Assembly (NCBI RefSeq): GCF_019977275.1
Contig: NZ_AP024650.1
Coordinates: 2,542,001 to 2,606,000 of the forward strand
DNA from: Arthrobacter sp. StoSoilB19
GTDB lineage: Bacteria; Actinomycetota; Actinomycetes; Actinomycetales; Micrococcaceae
Direction: 5' to 3'
Length of the DNA stretch: 64,000 nt
The notes under the pieces were generated by a model. It saw only the letters and a program-made list of their open reading frames with translations. It was not told where the DNA came from and did not search any database. The position numbers were made by a program, and so were the translations under genes. Below are positions 1-10,531 of the stretch, in pieces (positions within the stretch are counted from its first letter, which is position 1; every line of letters starts with the position of its first letter).

Positions 1-283
1 TGGGGGTGAGGACCCAGACAACACCGTTTTCGCTCAGGGTAGTGAGGGAATCCATCAGGCTGTCCACCAGGTCCCCGTCGCCGTCGCGCCACCACAGGAT
101 GACGGCGTCCGCCACCTCGTGGTCGTCCTCGTCCAGCAACTCGGAACCGGTGAGGTCCTCAATATCGTCACGCAAGTCGAAATCGACATCGTCGTCGTAA
201 CCGAACTCCTGAATCAGATCCCCGTTCTTGAAACCCAATTTTTCCGCCACATTTACCGAAGTGGCGGCGTCGGCCTCGCTCAC
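1..283 (-). CDS. DUF3052 family protein (3' end outside the window)
   Basis: The gene runs off the left edge; 94 codons are visible, starting at a GTG preceded by GGAGG five bases upstream (289-293). The product begins VSEADAATSVNVAEKLGFK and is very acidic (EFGYDDDVDFDLRDDIEDL), followed by EVADAVILWWRDGDGDLVD, which fits the DUF3052 family of small acidic actinobacterial proteins of unknown function. It is divergent from aceE, the arrangement seen in other actinobacteria. No signal peptide or membrane segment is visible. Family assignment is by recognition of the sequence pattern; no function is claimed. Confidence 0.8.
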   Translation of the reverse strand, partial: MSEADAATSVNVAEKLGFKNGDLIQEFGYDDDVDFDLRDDIEDLTGSELLDEDDHEVADAVILWWRDGDGDLVDSLMDSLTTLSENGVVWVLTP

Positions 284-304
284 GTGTTCCTCCAATACCT
301 CATA

Positions 305-319
305 TATGCAGTGTGCATA
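305..319. promoter_or_regulatory. Inverted repeat TATGCA-GTG-TGCATA just upstream of the DUF3052 gene
   Basis: The 6-bp arms are perfect, with a 3-base spacer, ending 22 bases upstream of the GTG start of the DUF3052 gene. It overlaps an A/T-rich patch that could be that gene's -10 region, so it could be an operator. It may also be a chance palindrome; no known regulator motif is recognised. Confidence 0.35.
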
Positions 320-636
320 GTGATTTCCATTACTCCCAAGCCAACACCCTTTGTGCCTGCGCTTCAAGCTGCCGCCCCCGGGACTGCGCATATTCTGCGT
401 CACATCCGGCTGCAGCATCCCCGTCACAAGGGCTTTTTGTCACACAACCAGTATGACGAACGAAATACAACCGCAGCACCTGACCCGCGGCTACGCATCG
501 CGTTGCTGTCAGGGCTAGAGTGGCTGGTGACAACTATGGCTGCGGGACGACAACCTTGTGACTCCGTGCAGACATAGGAGCGCTAGGAAGCTGCCCGGCA
601 CACATGCCCGGGCTGTTGTAACCGATACGTCGCACA

Positions 637-652
637 CGGCGTATGTACGCCG
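637..652. promoter_or_regulatory. Inverted repeat CGGCGTA-TG-TACGCCG upstream of aceE
   Basis: Perfect 7-bp arms around a TG centre lie about 60 bases upstream of the aceE start. The position suits an operator or the base of a leader hairpin for aceE. The bound regulator, if any, is unknown. Confidence 0.35.
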
Positions 653-710
653 GGCAGTCACCCTGCCTGGCCTGAGTGCGCCGATTCATGCGCGCAAAGA
701 GAGGTTGGAC

Positions 711-3452
<2,742 letters not shown>

Positions 3453-3483
3453 CCTTCCGGCTGGACAGCGTATCCAGCAGCAT

Positions 3484-3532
3484 CACGACGACGGCGGCCC
3501 CACTCACCAAGGTGGGGGCCGCCGTCGTCGTG
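3484..3532 (+). terminator. Strong GC-rich hairpin after aceE
   Basis: Arms 3484-3501 and 3515-3532 are perfectly complementary over 18 bp, with an inner CACC-AA-GGTG stem in the loop. The T-tract after it is weak (TCTGTAGT). It probably terminates aceE and insulates fasR. Confidence 0.7.
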
Positions 3533-3589
3533 TCTGTAGTGTGCGGCACCGGACGGGGCCGGACGTCTTGTGATCCGTGACAAGGCGGA

Positions 3590-3606
3590 TTGTAGCCTTC
3601 GCACAA
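3590..3606. promoter_or_regulatory. fasR-upstream copy of a 17-bp motif shared with fabD
   Basis: TTGTAGCCTTCGCACAA lies 36 bases before the fasR start. It agrees at 14 of 17 positions with the perfect inverted repeat upstream of fabD (4892-4908), and its outer four bases TTGT/ACAA keep the dyad. A shared regulator, most simply FasR itself, is inferred. An alternative is that the shared TAGCCT/TAGACT core is a -10 element. Confidence 0.5.
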
Positions 3607-3642
3607 ATGGAGCTTGCGCGACGGTGGCCGTATGCTCAAAGA

Positions 3643-4887
3643 ATGCCAGCACCAGCCAGCCCGTCCTCCAAGCGGAAACCGACCCCGCCGAAGGTCACGC
3701 CGGAGAAGTCCGAAACCCTCAAGCAGCTCCGCGCCAACGTCGGCCAGCTCTCCACCAGCACCATGCGCAAGCTGGAGCAGTCGCTCCCCTGGTACAGCCG
3801 GCTCAGTGCGGATGAGCGGTCGGCACTGGGAATGGTGGCACAGAACGGCATCGCCGCTTTCGTGACATGGTACGAGCGGCCGAGCTCGCCGTCGTGGATC
3901 CTCACGGATGTCTTTGGGACAGCCCCCACGGAACTCACGCGTTCGATCAGCCTGCAGAAGGCGTTGCAGCTGATCAGGATCGTGGTGGAGGTGGTGGAGG
4001 ACCAGGTTCCGGTCATCGCGCCGGAAGCCGACCAGCCGTCCCTGCGCGAAGCAGTCCTGCGCTATTCGCGGGAGGTGGCCTTCGCCGCCGCCGACGTGTA
4101 CGCCCGCGCTGCCGAATCCCGCGGCTCCTGGGATACCCGGTTGGAAGCCCTGATCGTGGATGCGATCCTGCGTGGCGAAAACACGGACGCCCTGCGCTCA
4201 CGCATCGCAGCGCTTGGCTGGAAGGCGCAGGAGAGGTTCACCGTGATGGTGGGCAATTCGCCCTCCGAACCCAGCGCCAGCTACGTCAGCGAGTTGCGGC
4301 GGATGGCCGGGCGCTATGCCGAGGACGCGCTGGTGGGCATCCAGGGCGACCGGCTGATCCTCATCCTTGGCGGCGTGCAGGACCGCGAAACAGCCTATGT
4401 GAAGCTCAGCGACATGTTCGCCCCCGGACCCGTGGTTTACGGGCCCGAGGCCAGCTCGCTGCTGGAAGCCAGCGGTTCCGCGCAGTCGGCCTTTGCGGGG
4501 CTGACCGCCGCGCGCGCCTGGCCCTCCGCTCCGCGGCCGGTAGCCGCGGACGACCTTCTGCCCGAACGCGTTATTTCCGGCGATGATGCGGCGCGCCGCT
4601 CGCTGGTGAAGAACATTTACCGTCCCCTCCTGGCGGCGTCCAACGGCCTGGTGGAAACGCTGGGAACGTACCTGGAACTGGGCCACTCGCTGGAGGCGAC
4701 AGCCCGGGAACTCTTCGTCCACGCCAATACTGTTCGGTACCGGCTGAAGCGCGTCTGCGACGTCACAGGCTGGGATCCGTTGCTGCCGCGGGAGGCGTTC
4801 GTCCTGCAGGCCGCGCTGGTGGTGGGCCGGCTGTCGGCCCCGCCCAAGGCCGCCACGGAGCGGCAACCATCCCGTAACCAGTCGTGA
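3643..4887 (+). CDS. fasR: PucR-type transcriptional regulator of fatty-acid synthesis (FasR-like)
   Basis: The 414-residue product has a variable N-terminal half (KQLRANVGQLSTSTMRKLEQSLPWY; then an all-alpha region), a middle GGDEF-derived regulator-like segment and a C-terminal PucR-family helix-turn-helix (GHSLEATARELFVHANTVRY, roughly residues 345-375). In Streptomyces the equivalent gene directly upstream of fabD-fabH-acpP-fabF encodes FasR, an activator of that operon; the same position here supports the assignment. The frame is open upstream to 3577, but ATG 3643 gives the usual short basic-Pro/Lys leader; its ribosome-binding site is weak. It is followed by 88 bases containing the shared motif and then fabD. 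Confidence 0.88.
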   Translation: MPAPASPSSKRKPTPPKVTPEKSETLKQLRANVGQLSTSTMRKLEQSLPWYSRLSADERSALGMVAQNGIAAFVTWYERPSSPSWILTDVFGTAPTELTRSISLQKALQLIRIVVEVVEDQVPVIAPEADQPSLREAVLRYSREVAFAAADVYARAAESRGSWDTRLEALIVDAILRGENTDALRSRIAALGWKAQERFTVMVGNSPSEPSASYVSELRRMAGRYAEDALVGIQGDRLILILGGVQDRETAYVKLSDMFAPGPVVYGPEASSLLEASGSAQSAFAGLTAARAWPSAPRPVAADDLLPERVISGDDAARRSLVKNIYRPLLAASNGLVETLGTYLELGHSLEATARELFVHANTVRYRLKRVCDVTGWDPLLPREAFVLQAALVVGRLSAPPKAATERQPSRNQS

Positions 4888-4891
4888 GGCA

Positions 4892-4908
4892 TTGTAGACT
4901 TCCTACAA
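4892..4908. promoter_or_regulatory. Perfect inverted repeat upstream of fabD, probable FasR site
   Basis: TTGTAG-ACTTC-CTACAA has perfect 6-bp arms and a 5-base spacer, starting 5 bases after the fasR stop and ending 67 bases before fabD. A 14/17 copy precedes fasR. This is the best operator candidate for the fab operon; the link to FasR is inference from position. Confidence 0.55.
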
Positions 4909-4928
4909 CCTGACCCCGTGAGCTTGGT

Positions 4929-4943
4929 GCGGTGAAACACCGC
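4929..4943 (+). promoter_or_regulatory. Small hairpin in the fabD leader
   Basis: GCGGTG-AAA-CACCGC is a perfect 6-bp stem with a 3-base loop, 33 bases upstream of the fabD start. It has no T-tract. It could stabilise the 5' end of the fab mRNA or be part of a regulatory site; no function is shown. Confidence 0.3.
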
Positions 4944-4975
4944 TGGATCACACAGTAATTTGGAAAGCTGGTTAC

Positions 4976-5905
4976 GTGCTTGCAATAGTCTGCCCTGGAC
5001 AGGGCTCACAGACCCCGGGTTTTCTGGCCCCCTGGCTGGAACTTCCCTCGGTGGCAGGCCAGCTGGCCTCCCTGAGTGACATCGCAGGCATTGACCTGAT
5101 AGCCCACGGGACCACCTCCGACGAGGAAACCATCAAGGACACTGCGGTTGCGCAGCCCCTGATCGTTGCCGCGGGGCTGGTCACCGCCGCCTCCCTCTTC
5201 GATGTCGAACTCAACTCCCTTCCGGTGATCCTCGCGGGCCACTCCGTGGGTGAAATCACCGCCTCCGCCCTGGCTGGAGTGCTGACGGAGCAGGAAGCCA
5301 TGACCTTCGTCCGCGAACGCGCCAACAGCATGGCCGCCGCGGCAGCCGTCACCCCCACAGGCATGAGCGCCGTCGTAGGCGGTGACCCGGCCGAGGTGCT
5401 GGCAGCCATCGAGGCGGCCGGCGCCGCCCCCGCCAACGTCAACGGGGCAGGCCAGACAGTGGCGGCCGGAACCTTTGAACAGCTGAAGGCCCTGGCCGAG
5501 AACCCGCCCGCCAAGGCCCGCGTCATCCCGCTCAAGGTGGCCGGCGCCTTCCACACCAGCCATATGTCGCCCGCTGTCAGCGCGCTTGAGAAACTGAAGC
5601 CGCAGCTGAACCCGGTGGCGCCCAAGGTGCCGCTGCTGTCGAATTTCGACGGCGGTGAAGTCACGGACGGTGATGCCGCCGTCGAAAGCCTGATTGCCCA
5701 GGTGTCCCGCCCGGTCCGGTGGGACCTCTGCATGGAGAGCATGGTCAACCGCGGTGTGACCGGCGTGATCGAACTCGCCCCTGCCGGCACGCTGGCCGGA
5801 CTGGCCAAGCGCGGCATGCCCGGCGTCAAGACCGTTGCGGTGAAGACTCCTGATGACCTCTCCGCGGCCCTGGCGCTCTTTGCAGAACTGGAGGGCAACG
5901 CATGA
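4976..5905 (+). CDS. fabD: Malonyl CoA-acyl carrier protein transacylase
   Basis: The 309-residue product moves malonyl from CoA to ACP for FAS-II elongation. It starts at GTG (LAIVCPGQGSQTPGF, the oxyanion-loop GQGSQ), carries the nucleophile elbow GHSVG (AGHSVGEITASALAG, near residue 87) and the catalytic His in GAFHTSHM (near residue 196). The length is normal. It is the first gene of the fab operon; its stop overlaps the fabH start by four bases (ATGA), implying coupled translation. Expression is probably controlled by the upstream inverted repeat and FasR. Confidence 0.96.
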   Translation: MLAIVCPGQGSQTPGFLAPWLELPSVAGQLASLSDIAGIDLIAHGTTSDEETIKDTAVAQPLIVAAGLVTAASLFDVELNSLPVILAGHSVGEITASALAGVLTEQEAMTFVRERANSMAAAAAVTPTGMSAVVGGDPAEVLAAIEAAGAAPANVNGAGQTVAAGTFEQLKALAENPPAKARVIPLKVAGAFHTSHMSPAVSALEKLKPQLNPVAPKVPLLSNFDGGEVTDGDAAVESLIAQVSRPVRWDLCMESMVNRGVTGVIELAPAGTLAGLAKRGMPGVKTVAVKTPDDLSAALALFAELEGNA

Positions 5906-6963
5906 GCGTTCCCACGCTGAAACAGGTTCCCATCCACGAGCACAGCCGCATCCTTGGCCTGGGGGCCTACCGGCCGGACGTCATCGTCACCAACGAGGAC
6001 GTGTGCCAGTGGATTGATTCCTCGGACGAGTGGATCCGCCAGCGCACCGGCATCGTCACCCGCCACCGCGCGGCTGCCCACGTCAGCGTGATCGACATGG
6101 CAGAGGGCGCTGCCCGCGAAGCCATGGAGAAGGCCGGTATTGACGCCTCGGAGCTCGGGGCCGTCATTGTTTCCACCGTGACACACCCCTACGCGACGCC
6201 TTCCGCCGCAGCCAGCCTGGCCGACAGGATCGGCGCCACGCCCGCACCTGCCTTTGATATTTCCGCCGCTTGCGCCGGCTACTGCTACGGGATTGCCCAG
6301 GCCGACGCCCTGGTCCGCTCCGGTACCGCAAAGTATGTCCTGGTGGTGGGGGCTGAAAAGCTTTCCGACGTCATCGACAACCGGGAACGCACCATCTCCT
6401 TCCTGCTCGGTGATGGTGCCGGCGCCGTCGTGATCGGCCCCTCCGACACACCGGGCATCGCCCCCTCGGTATGGGGCTCAGACGGCAGCAAGTGGGACGC
6501 CATTGGCATGACCCGCTCCCTGCTTGACGTCCGCGACCTCGGCCTCGCCGCCCGGCAGTCCGACTCCACGGGCGACCTCGCCCTCCTGGAGGAAGCCCAG
6601 GAGCTCTATCCCACCCTCCGCCAGGACGGCCAGACGGTGTTCCGCTGGGCAGTGTGGGAAATGGCCAAGGTGGCCCAGCAGGCACTCGATGCTGCCGGCA
6701 TCCAGGCTGAAGACCTGGTTGCCTTCATCCCCCACCAGGCCAACATGCGCATCATCGACGAGATGGTGAAGAAGCTGAAGCTGCCCGAGACGGTTACAGT
6801 GGCACGGGACATTGCCGAGGCCGGCAACACGTCCGCTGCCTCGATCCCGCTGGCAACGCACCGGCTCCTGCAGGAGAACCCCGGACTGAGCGGCGGGCTG
6901 GCCCTGCAGATCGGTTTCGGTGCCGGGCTGGTCTTCGGCGCACAGGTAGTTGTCCTTCCCTAG
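5902..6963 (+). CDS. fabH: 3-oxoacyl-ACP synthase III (KAS III)
   Basis: The 353-residue enzyme starts fatty-acid chains by condensing a short acyl-CoA with malonyl-ACP; in actinobacteria branched starters are preferred. The catalytic triad is visible: Cys124 in ISAACAGYCYG, His278 in IPHQANMR and Asn309 in AGNTSAAS. The ATG overlaps the fabD stop. The protein is slightly longer than E. coli FabH because of an N-terminal extension and a loop around residues 205-240. It is followed by 77 bases and acpP. Confidence 0.96.
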   Translation: MSVPTLKQVPIHEHSRILGLGAYRPDVIVTNEDVCQWIDSSDEWIRQRTGIVTRHRAAAHVSVIDMAEGAAREAMEKAGIDASELGAVIVSTVTHPYATPSAAASLADRIGATPAPAFDISAACAGYCYGIAQADALVRSGTAKYVLVVGAEKLSDVIDNRERTISFLLGDGAGAVVIGPSDTPGIAPSVWGSDGSKWDAIGMTRSLLDVRDLGLAARQSDSTGDLALLEEAQELYPTLRQDGQTVFRWAVWEMAKVAQQALDAAGIQAEDLVAFIPHQANMRIIDEMVKKLKLPETVTVARDIAEAGNTSAASIPLATHRLLQENPGLSGGLALQIGFGAGLVFGAQVVVLP

Positions 6964-7040
6964 ATACGCCCAAGGGTCGCAACCGCGGCCCGGACCGTTT
7001 CCGGCAGTCCCTGCCGGCAATACAAGAAAAGGAGCCACCA

Positions 7041-7286
7041 ATGGCTAGCAACGAAGAGATCCTGGCCGGCTTGGCTGAAATCGTCAACGAGGAAACCGGC
7101 CTGGCCCCGGAGGCCGTCGAGCTGGACAAGTCCTTCACCGAGGACCTGGACATCGACTCCATCTCCATGATGACCATCGTGGTCAACGCCGAGGAAAAGT
7201 TCGGCGTCCGCATCCCGGACGAAGAGGTCAAGAACCTCAAGACTGTTGGCGACGCCGTCAGCTTCATCGCCGGAGCACAGGCCTAG
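7041..7286 (+). CDS. acpP: Acyl carrier protein
   Basis: The 81-residue acidic four-helix protein carries growing acyl chains on phosphopantetheine. The attachment serine is in EDLDIDSISMMTIVV near residue 37; actinobacterial ACPs of this type have DIDS in place of the DSLD of E. coli. The ribosome-binding site AAAAGGAG is strong and ideally spaced, consistent with ACP being made in excess over its partner enzymes. A hairpin follows the stop. Confidence 0.96.
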   Translation: MASNEEILAGLAEIVNEETGLAPEAVELDKSFTEDLDIDSISMMTIVVNAEEKFGVRIPDEEVKNLKTVGDAVSFIAGAQA

Positions 7287-7317
7287 CCAAGGGCTTTCGC
7301 CGTCCTACGGCTTGGCG

Positions 7318-7352
7318 GGGCTGCCGGTCCGGACTGACCGGACCGGCAGCCC
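7318..7352 (+). terminator. Hairpin between acpP and fabF
   Basis: Arms 7318-7332 and 7338-7352 pair perfectly over 15 bp around the 5-base loop ACTGA. It lies 32 bases after the acpP stop and 113 before the fabF start. Only a short T-containing stretch (CATTTAT) follows, so partial termination or mRNA-end protection is more likely than full termination. This would allow more acpP than fabF transcript. Confidence 0.6.
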
Positions 7353-7464
7353 GCCGCATTTATCCGGCACAGTACCCCCCGACCGGGACTGGCCGATCAT
7401 CAAAACTGTGCGGGACCCTGCGGCAGCCGCAGGCGGATACCCCCACCGACGAAAGAGTGATCCC

Positions 7465-8700
7465 ATGACACGCAAAGTAGTCATTACCGGTCTGGGCGCC
7501 ACTACGCCCATCGGCGGCGATGTGCCCACAATGTGGAGCAACGCCCTCAAGGGGGTCTCCGGTGCCCGCACCCTGGAGGACGACTGGGTAGCCAAGTACG
7601 AACTCCCTGTCCACTTCGCCGCACGGTGCAGCACGCCGGCCCTTGATGTCCTCAGCCGCGTCGAGGCCAAGCGGATGGACCCGTCCACCCAGTTCGGCGT
7701 CATCGCTGCCCGGGAAGCCTGGGCCGATTCGGGCATCACGGAATTCGACCAGGACCGGCTGGCTGTTGCCTTTGCCACCGGCATCGGTGGCGTCTGGACG
7801 CTGCTGGACGCCTGGGACACCCTGAAGGAAAAGGGCCCGCGCCGCGTCCTGCCCATGACGGTGCCCATGCTCATGCCCAATGGTGTTGCCGCGGCCGTGA
7901 GCCTGGACCTCGGTGCCCGCGCCGGCGCCCACACCCCCGTCTCCGCCTGCGCCTCCGGCACGGAGGCCATGCACCTTGGCCTGGAGCTCATCCGCTCGGG
8001 CAAGGCCGACGTCGTCATGTGCGGCGGCGCCGAGGCAGCCATCCACCCCATGCCGCTGGCAGCATTTGCCTCGATGCAGGCGCTGTCCCGCCGGAACGAT
8101 GATCCCCAGGGCGCCTCACGCCCGTACGACACCGGCCGTGACGGCTTCGTCATGGGCGAAGGTGCCGGCGCCCTGGTCCTCGAGGCCGAGGAACACGCCC
8201 TGGCCCGCGGAGCCCGCATCTATGCCGAGCTCGCCGGTACGTCCGTCACCGCTGACGCCTACCACATCACTGCCCCGGATCCCCAGGGGCTTGGCGCCAC
8301 CCGCGCTCTGAAGGCGGCCATGTTCGACGGCCGGATCCAGGCTGAGGACGTGGTTCACGTCAACGCCCACGCCACCTCCACCCCTGTCGGCGACAAGCCC
8401 GAGTACACGGCCCTGCGTGCGGCCCTGGGCAGCCACGTGGACGACGTGGCGGTCTCTGCCACCAAGTCGCAGATGGGCCACCTCCTGGGCGCTTCGGGGG
8501 CGGTTGAGGCTGTCCTCACCGTACTGGCCGTCCATGACCGCAAGGCGCCGGTGACCATCAACCTCGAAAACCAGGATCCGGAGATCCCGCTCGACGTGGT
8601 CACCTCCGCCCGCGACCTCCCTGCAGGGAACATCGTGGCACTGAGCAACTCCTTTGGCTTCGGCGGACACAACGCCGTCGTGGCCATCCGCAGCATCTAG
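7465..8700 (+). CDS. fabF: 3-oxoacyl-ACP synthase II
   Basis: The 411-residue condensing enzyme elongates acyl-ACP with malonyl-ACP. The start ATG 7465 follows GAAAGAG; the frame is open further upstream across the acpP end, but that part has no family match. The catalytic Cys162 is in SACASGTEAMH, and both His residues are visible, in NAHATSTPVGD and in KSQMGHLLGASGA. It closes the fab cluster and is followed by a strong bidirectional terminator. It may be transcribed partly from its own promoter in the 178-base gap after acpP. Confidence 0.96.
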   Translation: MTRKVVITGLGATTPIGGDVPTMWSNALKGVSGARTLEDDWVAKYELPVHFAARCSTPALDVLSRVEAKRMDPSTQFGVIAAREAWADSGITEFDQDRLAVAFATGIGGVWTLLDAWDTLKEKGPRRVLPMTVPMLMPNGVAAAVSLDLGARAGAHTPVSACASGTEAMHLGLELIRSGKADVVMCGGAEAAIHPMPLAAFASMQALSRRNDDPQGASRPYDTGRDGFVMGEGAGALVLEAEEHALARGARIYAELAGTSVTADAYHITAPDPQGLGATRALKAAMFDGRIQAEDVVHVNAHATSTPVGDKPEYTALRAALGSHVDDVAVSATKSQMGHLLGASGAVEAVLTVLAVHDRKAPVTINLENQDPEIPLDVVTSARDLPAGNIVALSNSFGFGGHNAVVAIRSI

Positions 8701-8731
8701 CCGCGGCCCGGGAAAGTCGGCCCGGATGGCA

Positions 8732-8765
8732 AAAGGAGGCCCCGCCGCTTGGCGGGGCCTCCTTT
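8732..8765. terminator. Bidirectional terminator between fabF and the DUF3145 gene
   Basis: Perfect 15-bp arms (8732-8746 and 8751-8765) enclose the tetraloop GCTT; the outer ends are AAA/TTT, so the hairpin can end transcripts from both directions. It serves the convergent fabF and DUF3145 genes. Confidence 0.85.
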
Positions 8766-8815
8766 GCGCTATGGAGGTGTTGTGGTGTCGTCGCGGTAAA
8801 AGTGGACGACGGCGG

Positions 8816-9319
8816 TCAGCCCACCTGGTGCAGCCAGCGGACGGGAGCGCCTTCGGCAGCGTGGCGGAACGGTTCAAGTTCTTCGTCCCACGCCTCGCCG
8901 AGGGCGAGGGACAGCTCGTGGTAGACGGCGGCGGGGTCGCCGGCTCCGGACTCGTAGGCGTACCGGATGCGGTCCTCGGACACCATGATGTTGCCGTGGA
9001 CGTCTGTGACGGCATGGAAGATCCCCAGTTCGGGGGTGTGCGACCACCGGCCACCATCCACGCCCTGGCTGGGCTCCTCCGTCACCTCATAGCGGAGATG
9101 CGCCCAACCGCGCAGGCAGGACGCCAGTTTCGATCCCGTTCCGGGGGTTCCGGTCCAGGACAGTTCGGCCCGGAACATTCCGGGCGCAGCAGGCTGCGGG
9201 GTCCACTCAAGGTCCGTCCGCTTGTCCACCACGGCGCCGACTGCCCACTCAACGTGGGGGCACAGCGCCGTAGGGGCCGAGTGAACGAACAGCACACCGC
9301 GGGTCATTGCAACAGACAT
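8816..9319 (-). CDS. DUF3145 domain-containing protein
   Basis: The 167-residue product starts MSVAMTRGVLFVHSAPTALC and contains HVEWAVGAV, RAELSWTG and LRYEVTEE, the pattern of the actinobacterial DUF3145 family. The function is unknown; the gene is commonly found beside the fab locus in actinobacteria. ATG 9319 is preferred over an ATG four codons upstream because GGAGGATGG sits just before it. No membrane segment or signal peptide is visible. It is monocistronic and converges on fabF. Confidence 0.85.
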   Translation of the reverse strand: MSVAMTRGVLFVHSAPTALCPHVEWAVGAVVDKRTDLEWTPQPAAPGMFRAELSWTGTPGTGSKLASCLRGWAHLRYEVTEEPSQGVDGGRWSHTPELGIFHAVTDVHGNIMVSEDRIRYAYESGAGDPAAVYHELSLALGEAWDEELEPFRHAAEGAPVRWLHQVG

Positions 9320-9558
9320 TCCATCCTCCATAGCTCTAGGTACGTCTTCCCCAACGACCTCGGCCTGGATGGAACTGCTGCGCCCTGCACTGCGGCGGTG
9401 GTTCCCTGCCTGTATTCAGATGTATCAGATTAAGCTGTGTCCGGGCTTGCCGCGCGGTCCGAAGCCGTATGAGCTTCAAGCCGCACTTGAAAGTTGCCGG
9501 ACGTGACTCTTATTGTGCCGTACGCCATGGAATTACGCCAGTGCGATTACCTCGGCGA

Positions 9559-10485
9559 TCAGGCCCTGGGATGCGCCTGCTGGTAACTCTTCCGGAGCCG
9601 GTCAACCGAGACGTGTGTGTAGATCTGGGTGGTGGCCAGGCTGCTGTGGCCAAGAATCTCCTGCACTGCCCGGAGGTCCGCGCCGCCGTCGAGCAGATGA
9701 GTGGCCGCCGAGTGGCGCAGGGCGTGGGGCCCGGACGCGGAGGTATCACCGAGCGCCTCAAACAGGGCGTTGACCAGGGCGCGCACCTGCCGCTGGTCGA
9801 CCCGTCCACCGCGGGCACCGAGGAAGAGGGCGGGCCCGCTGGTGTCCTTCACCAGTCCCGGGCGCCCGCGCCGGAGCCAGTCGTCCACGGCCACCGCGGC
9901 CGGGACTCCAAACGGAACCGTGCGTTCCTTGTTGCCCTTGCCGATAACCCGCAGCGTCCGGCGGTCCGGGTCAAGGTCGTCGACGTCCAGTCCGGCGAGT
10001 TCGCCTACCCGGATACCTGTGGCGTAAAGCAGCTCCACGATCGCACGGTTGCGTACAGCCAGCGGTTCGCCCTCCGCGGCCGCCCTTTCCAGGCCCTCCA
10101 GTATGCGCGCGAGCTGGGAGGCCTGCAGGACCCCCGGCAGGGACCCCTCGCGTTTGGGTGCCTTCAGCCGCAGGGCCGGGTCTGCGGTGATGAGTTCCTC
10201 CCGTACGGCCCAGGCGGTGAAGGCCCGTGCCGTGGCAGACCGGCGTGCCAGCGTCGCCCGCGAGGCGCCCGCCGAACTTTGGCTGCCAAGCCAGCGGCGG
10301 AACGTCCCCAGTTCAAGCTCCTTCAGCCCTGCCACGCCTTCCGATGCAGCATGGGCCAGGAGGCTGCGCAGGTCGCCCAGGTACGCACGCATGGTATGGG
10401 CGGACATCCCGCGCTCCCCTGACAGGTACCCGGCGAACGCGTCCAGTGCCTTGGCCAGTTCCCCGGGCAGTTCTTCATTGTCCAC
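9559..10485 (-). CDS. xerC: Tyrosine recombinase XerC
   Basis: The 308-residue site-specific recombinase resolves chromosome dimers at dif with XerD. The N-terminal SAM-like core-binding domain spans about residues 7-100 and the catalytic domain 115-300. All catalytic residues are present: Arg159 (TGIRVGELAG), Lys183 (GKGNKERTVPF), His254 and Arg257 (HALRHSAATHL), His280 (ILGHSSLATTQ) and Tyr289 (IYTH). GTG 10485 is chosen because AGAGG precedes it and the extended frame upstream is Gly/Arg-rich and unlike the family. It lies 46 bases downstream of dprA in the yraN-comM-dprA-xerC operon, an order seen in other actinobacteria. Confidence 0.93.
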   Translation of the reverse strand: MDNEELPGELAKALDAFAGYLSGERGMSAHTMRAYLGDLRSLLAHAASEGVAGLKELELGTFRRWLGSQSSAGASRATLARRSATARAFTAWAVREELITADPALRLKAPKREGSLPGVLQASQLARILEGLERAAAEGEPLAVRNRAIVELLYATGIRVGELAGLDVDDLDPDRRTLRVIGKGNKERTVPFGVPAAVAVDDWLRRGRPGLVKDTSGPALFLGARGGRVDQRQVRALVNALFEALGDTSASGPHALRHSAATHLLDGGADLRAVQEILGHSSLATTQIYTHVSVDRLRKSYQQAHPRA

Positions 10486-10531
10486 TCCTCTACTTTCCCA
10501 GTTGCCCGGCCGGTACCGCCGGTGGACACGG

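Larger units (their letters stand above)
284..710. other. Divergent intergenic region between DUF3052 and aceE
   Basis: This 427-base stretch separates two divergent genes and should hold both promoters. I see no convincing coding sequence: the frames crossing it on either strand have no ribosome-binding site or family resemblance. It contains two perfect inverted repeats, listed separately (305-319 and 637-652). I could not assign a -35/-10 pair for aceE with confidence. Confidence 0.6.
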
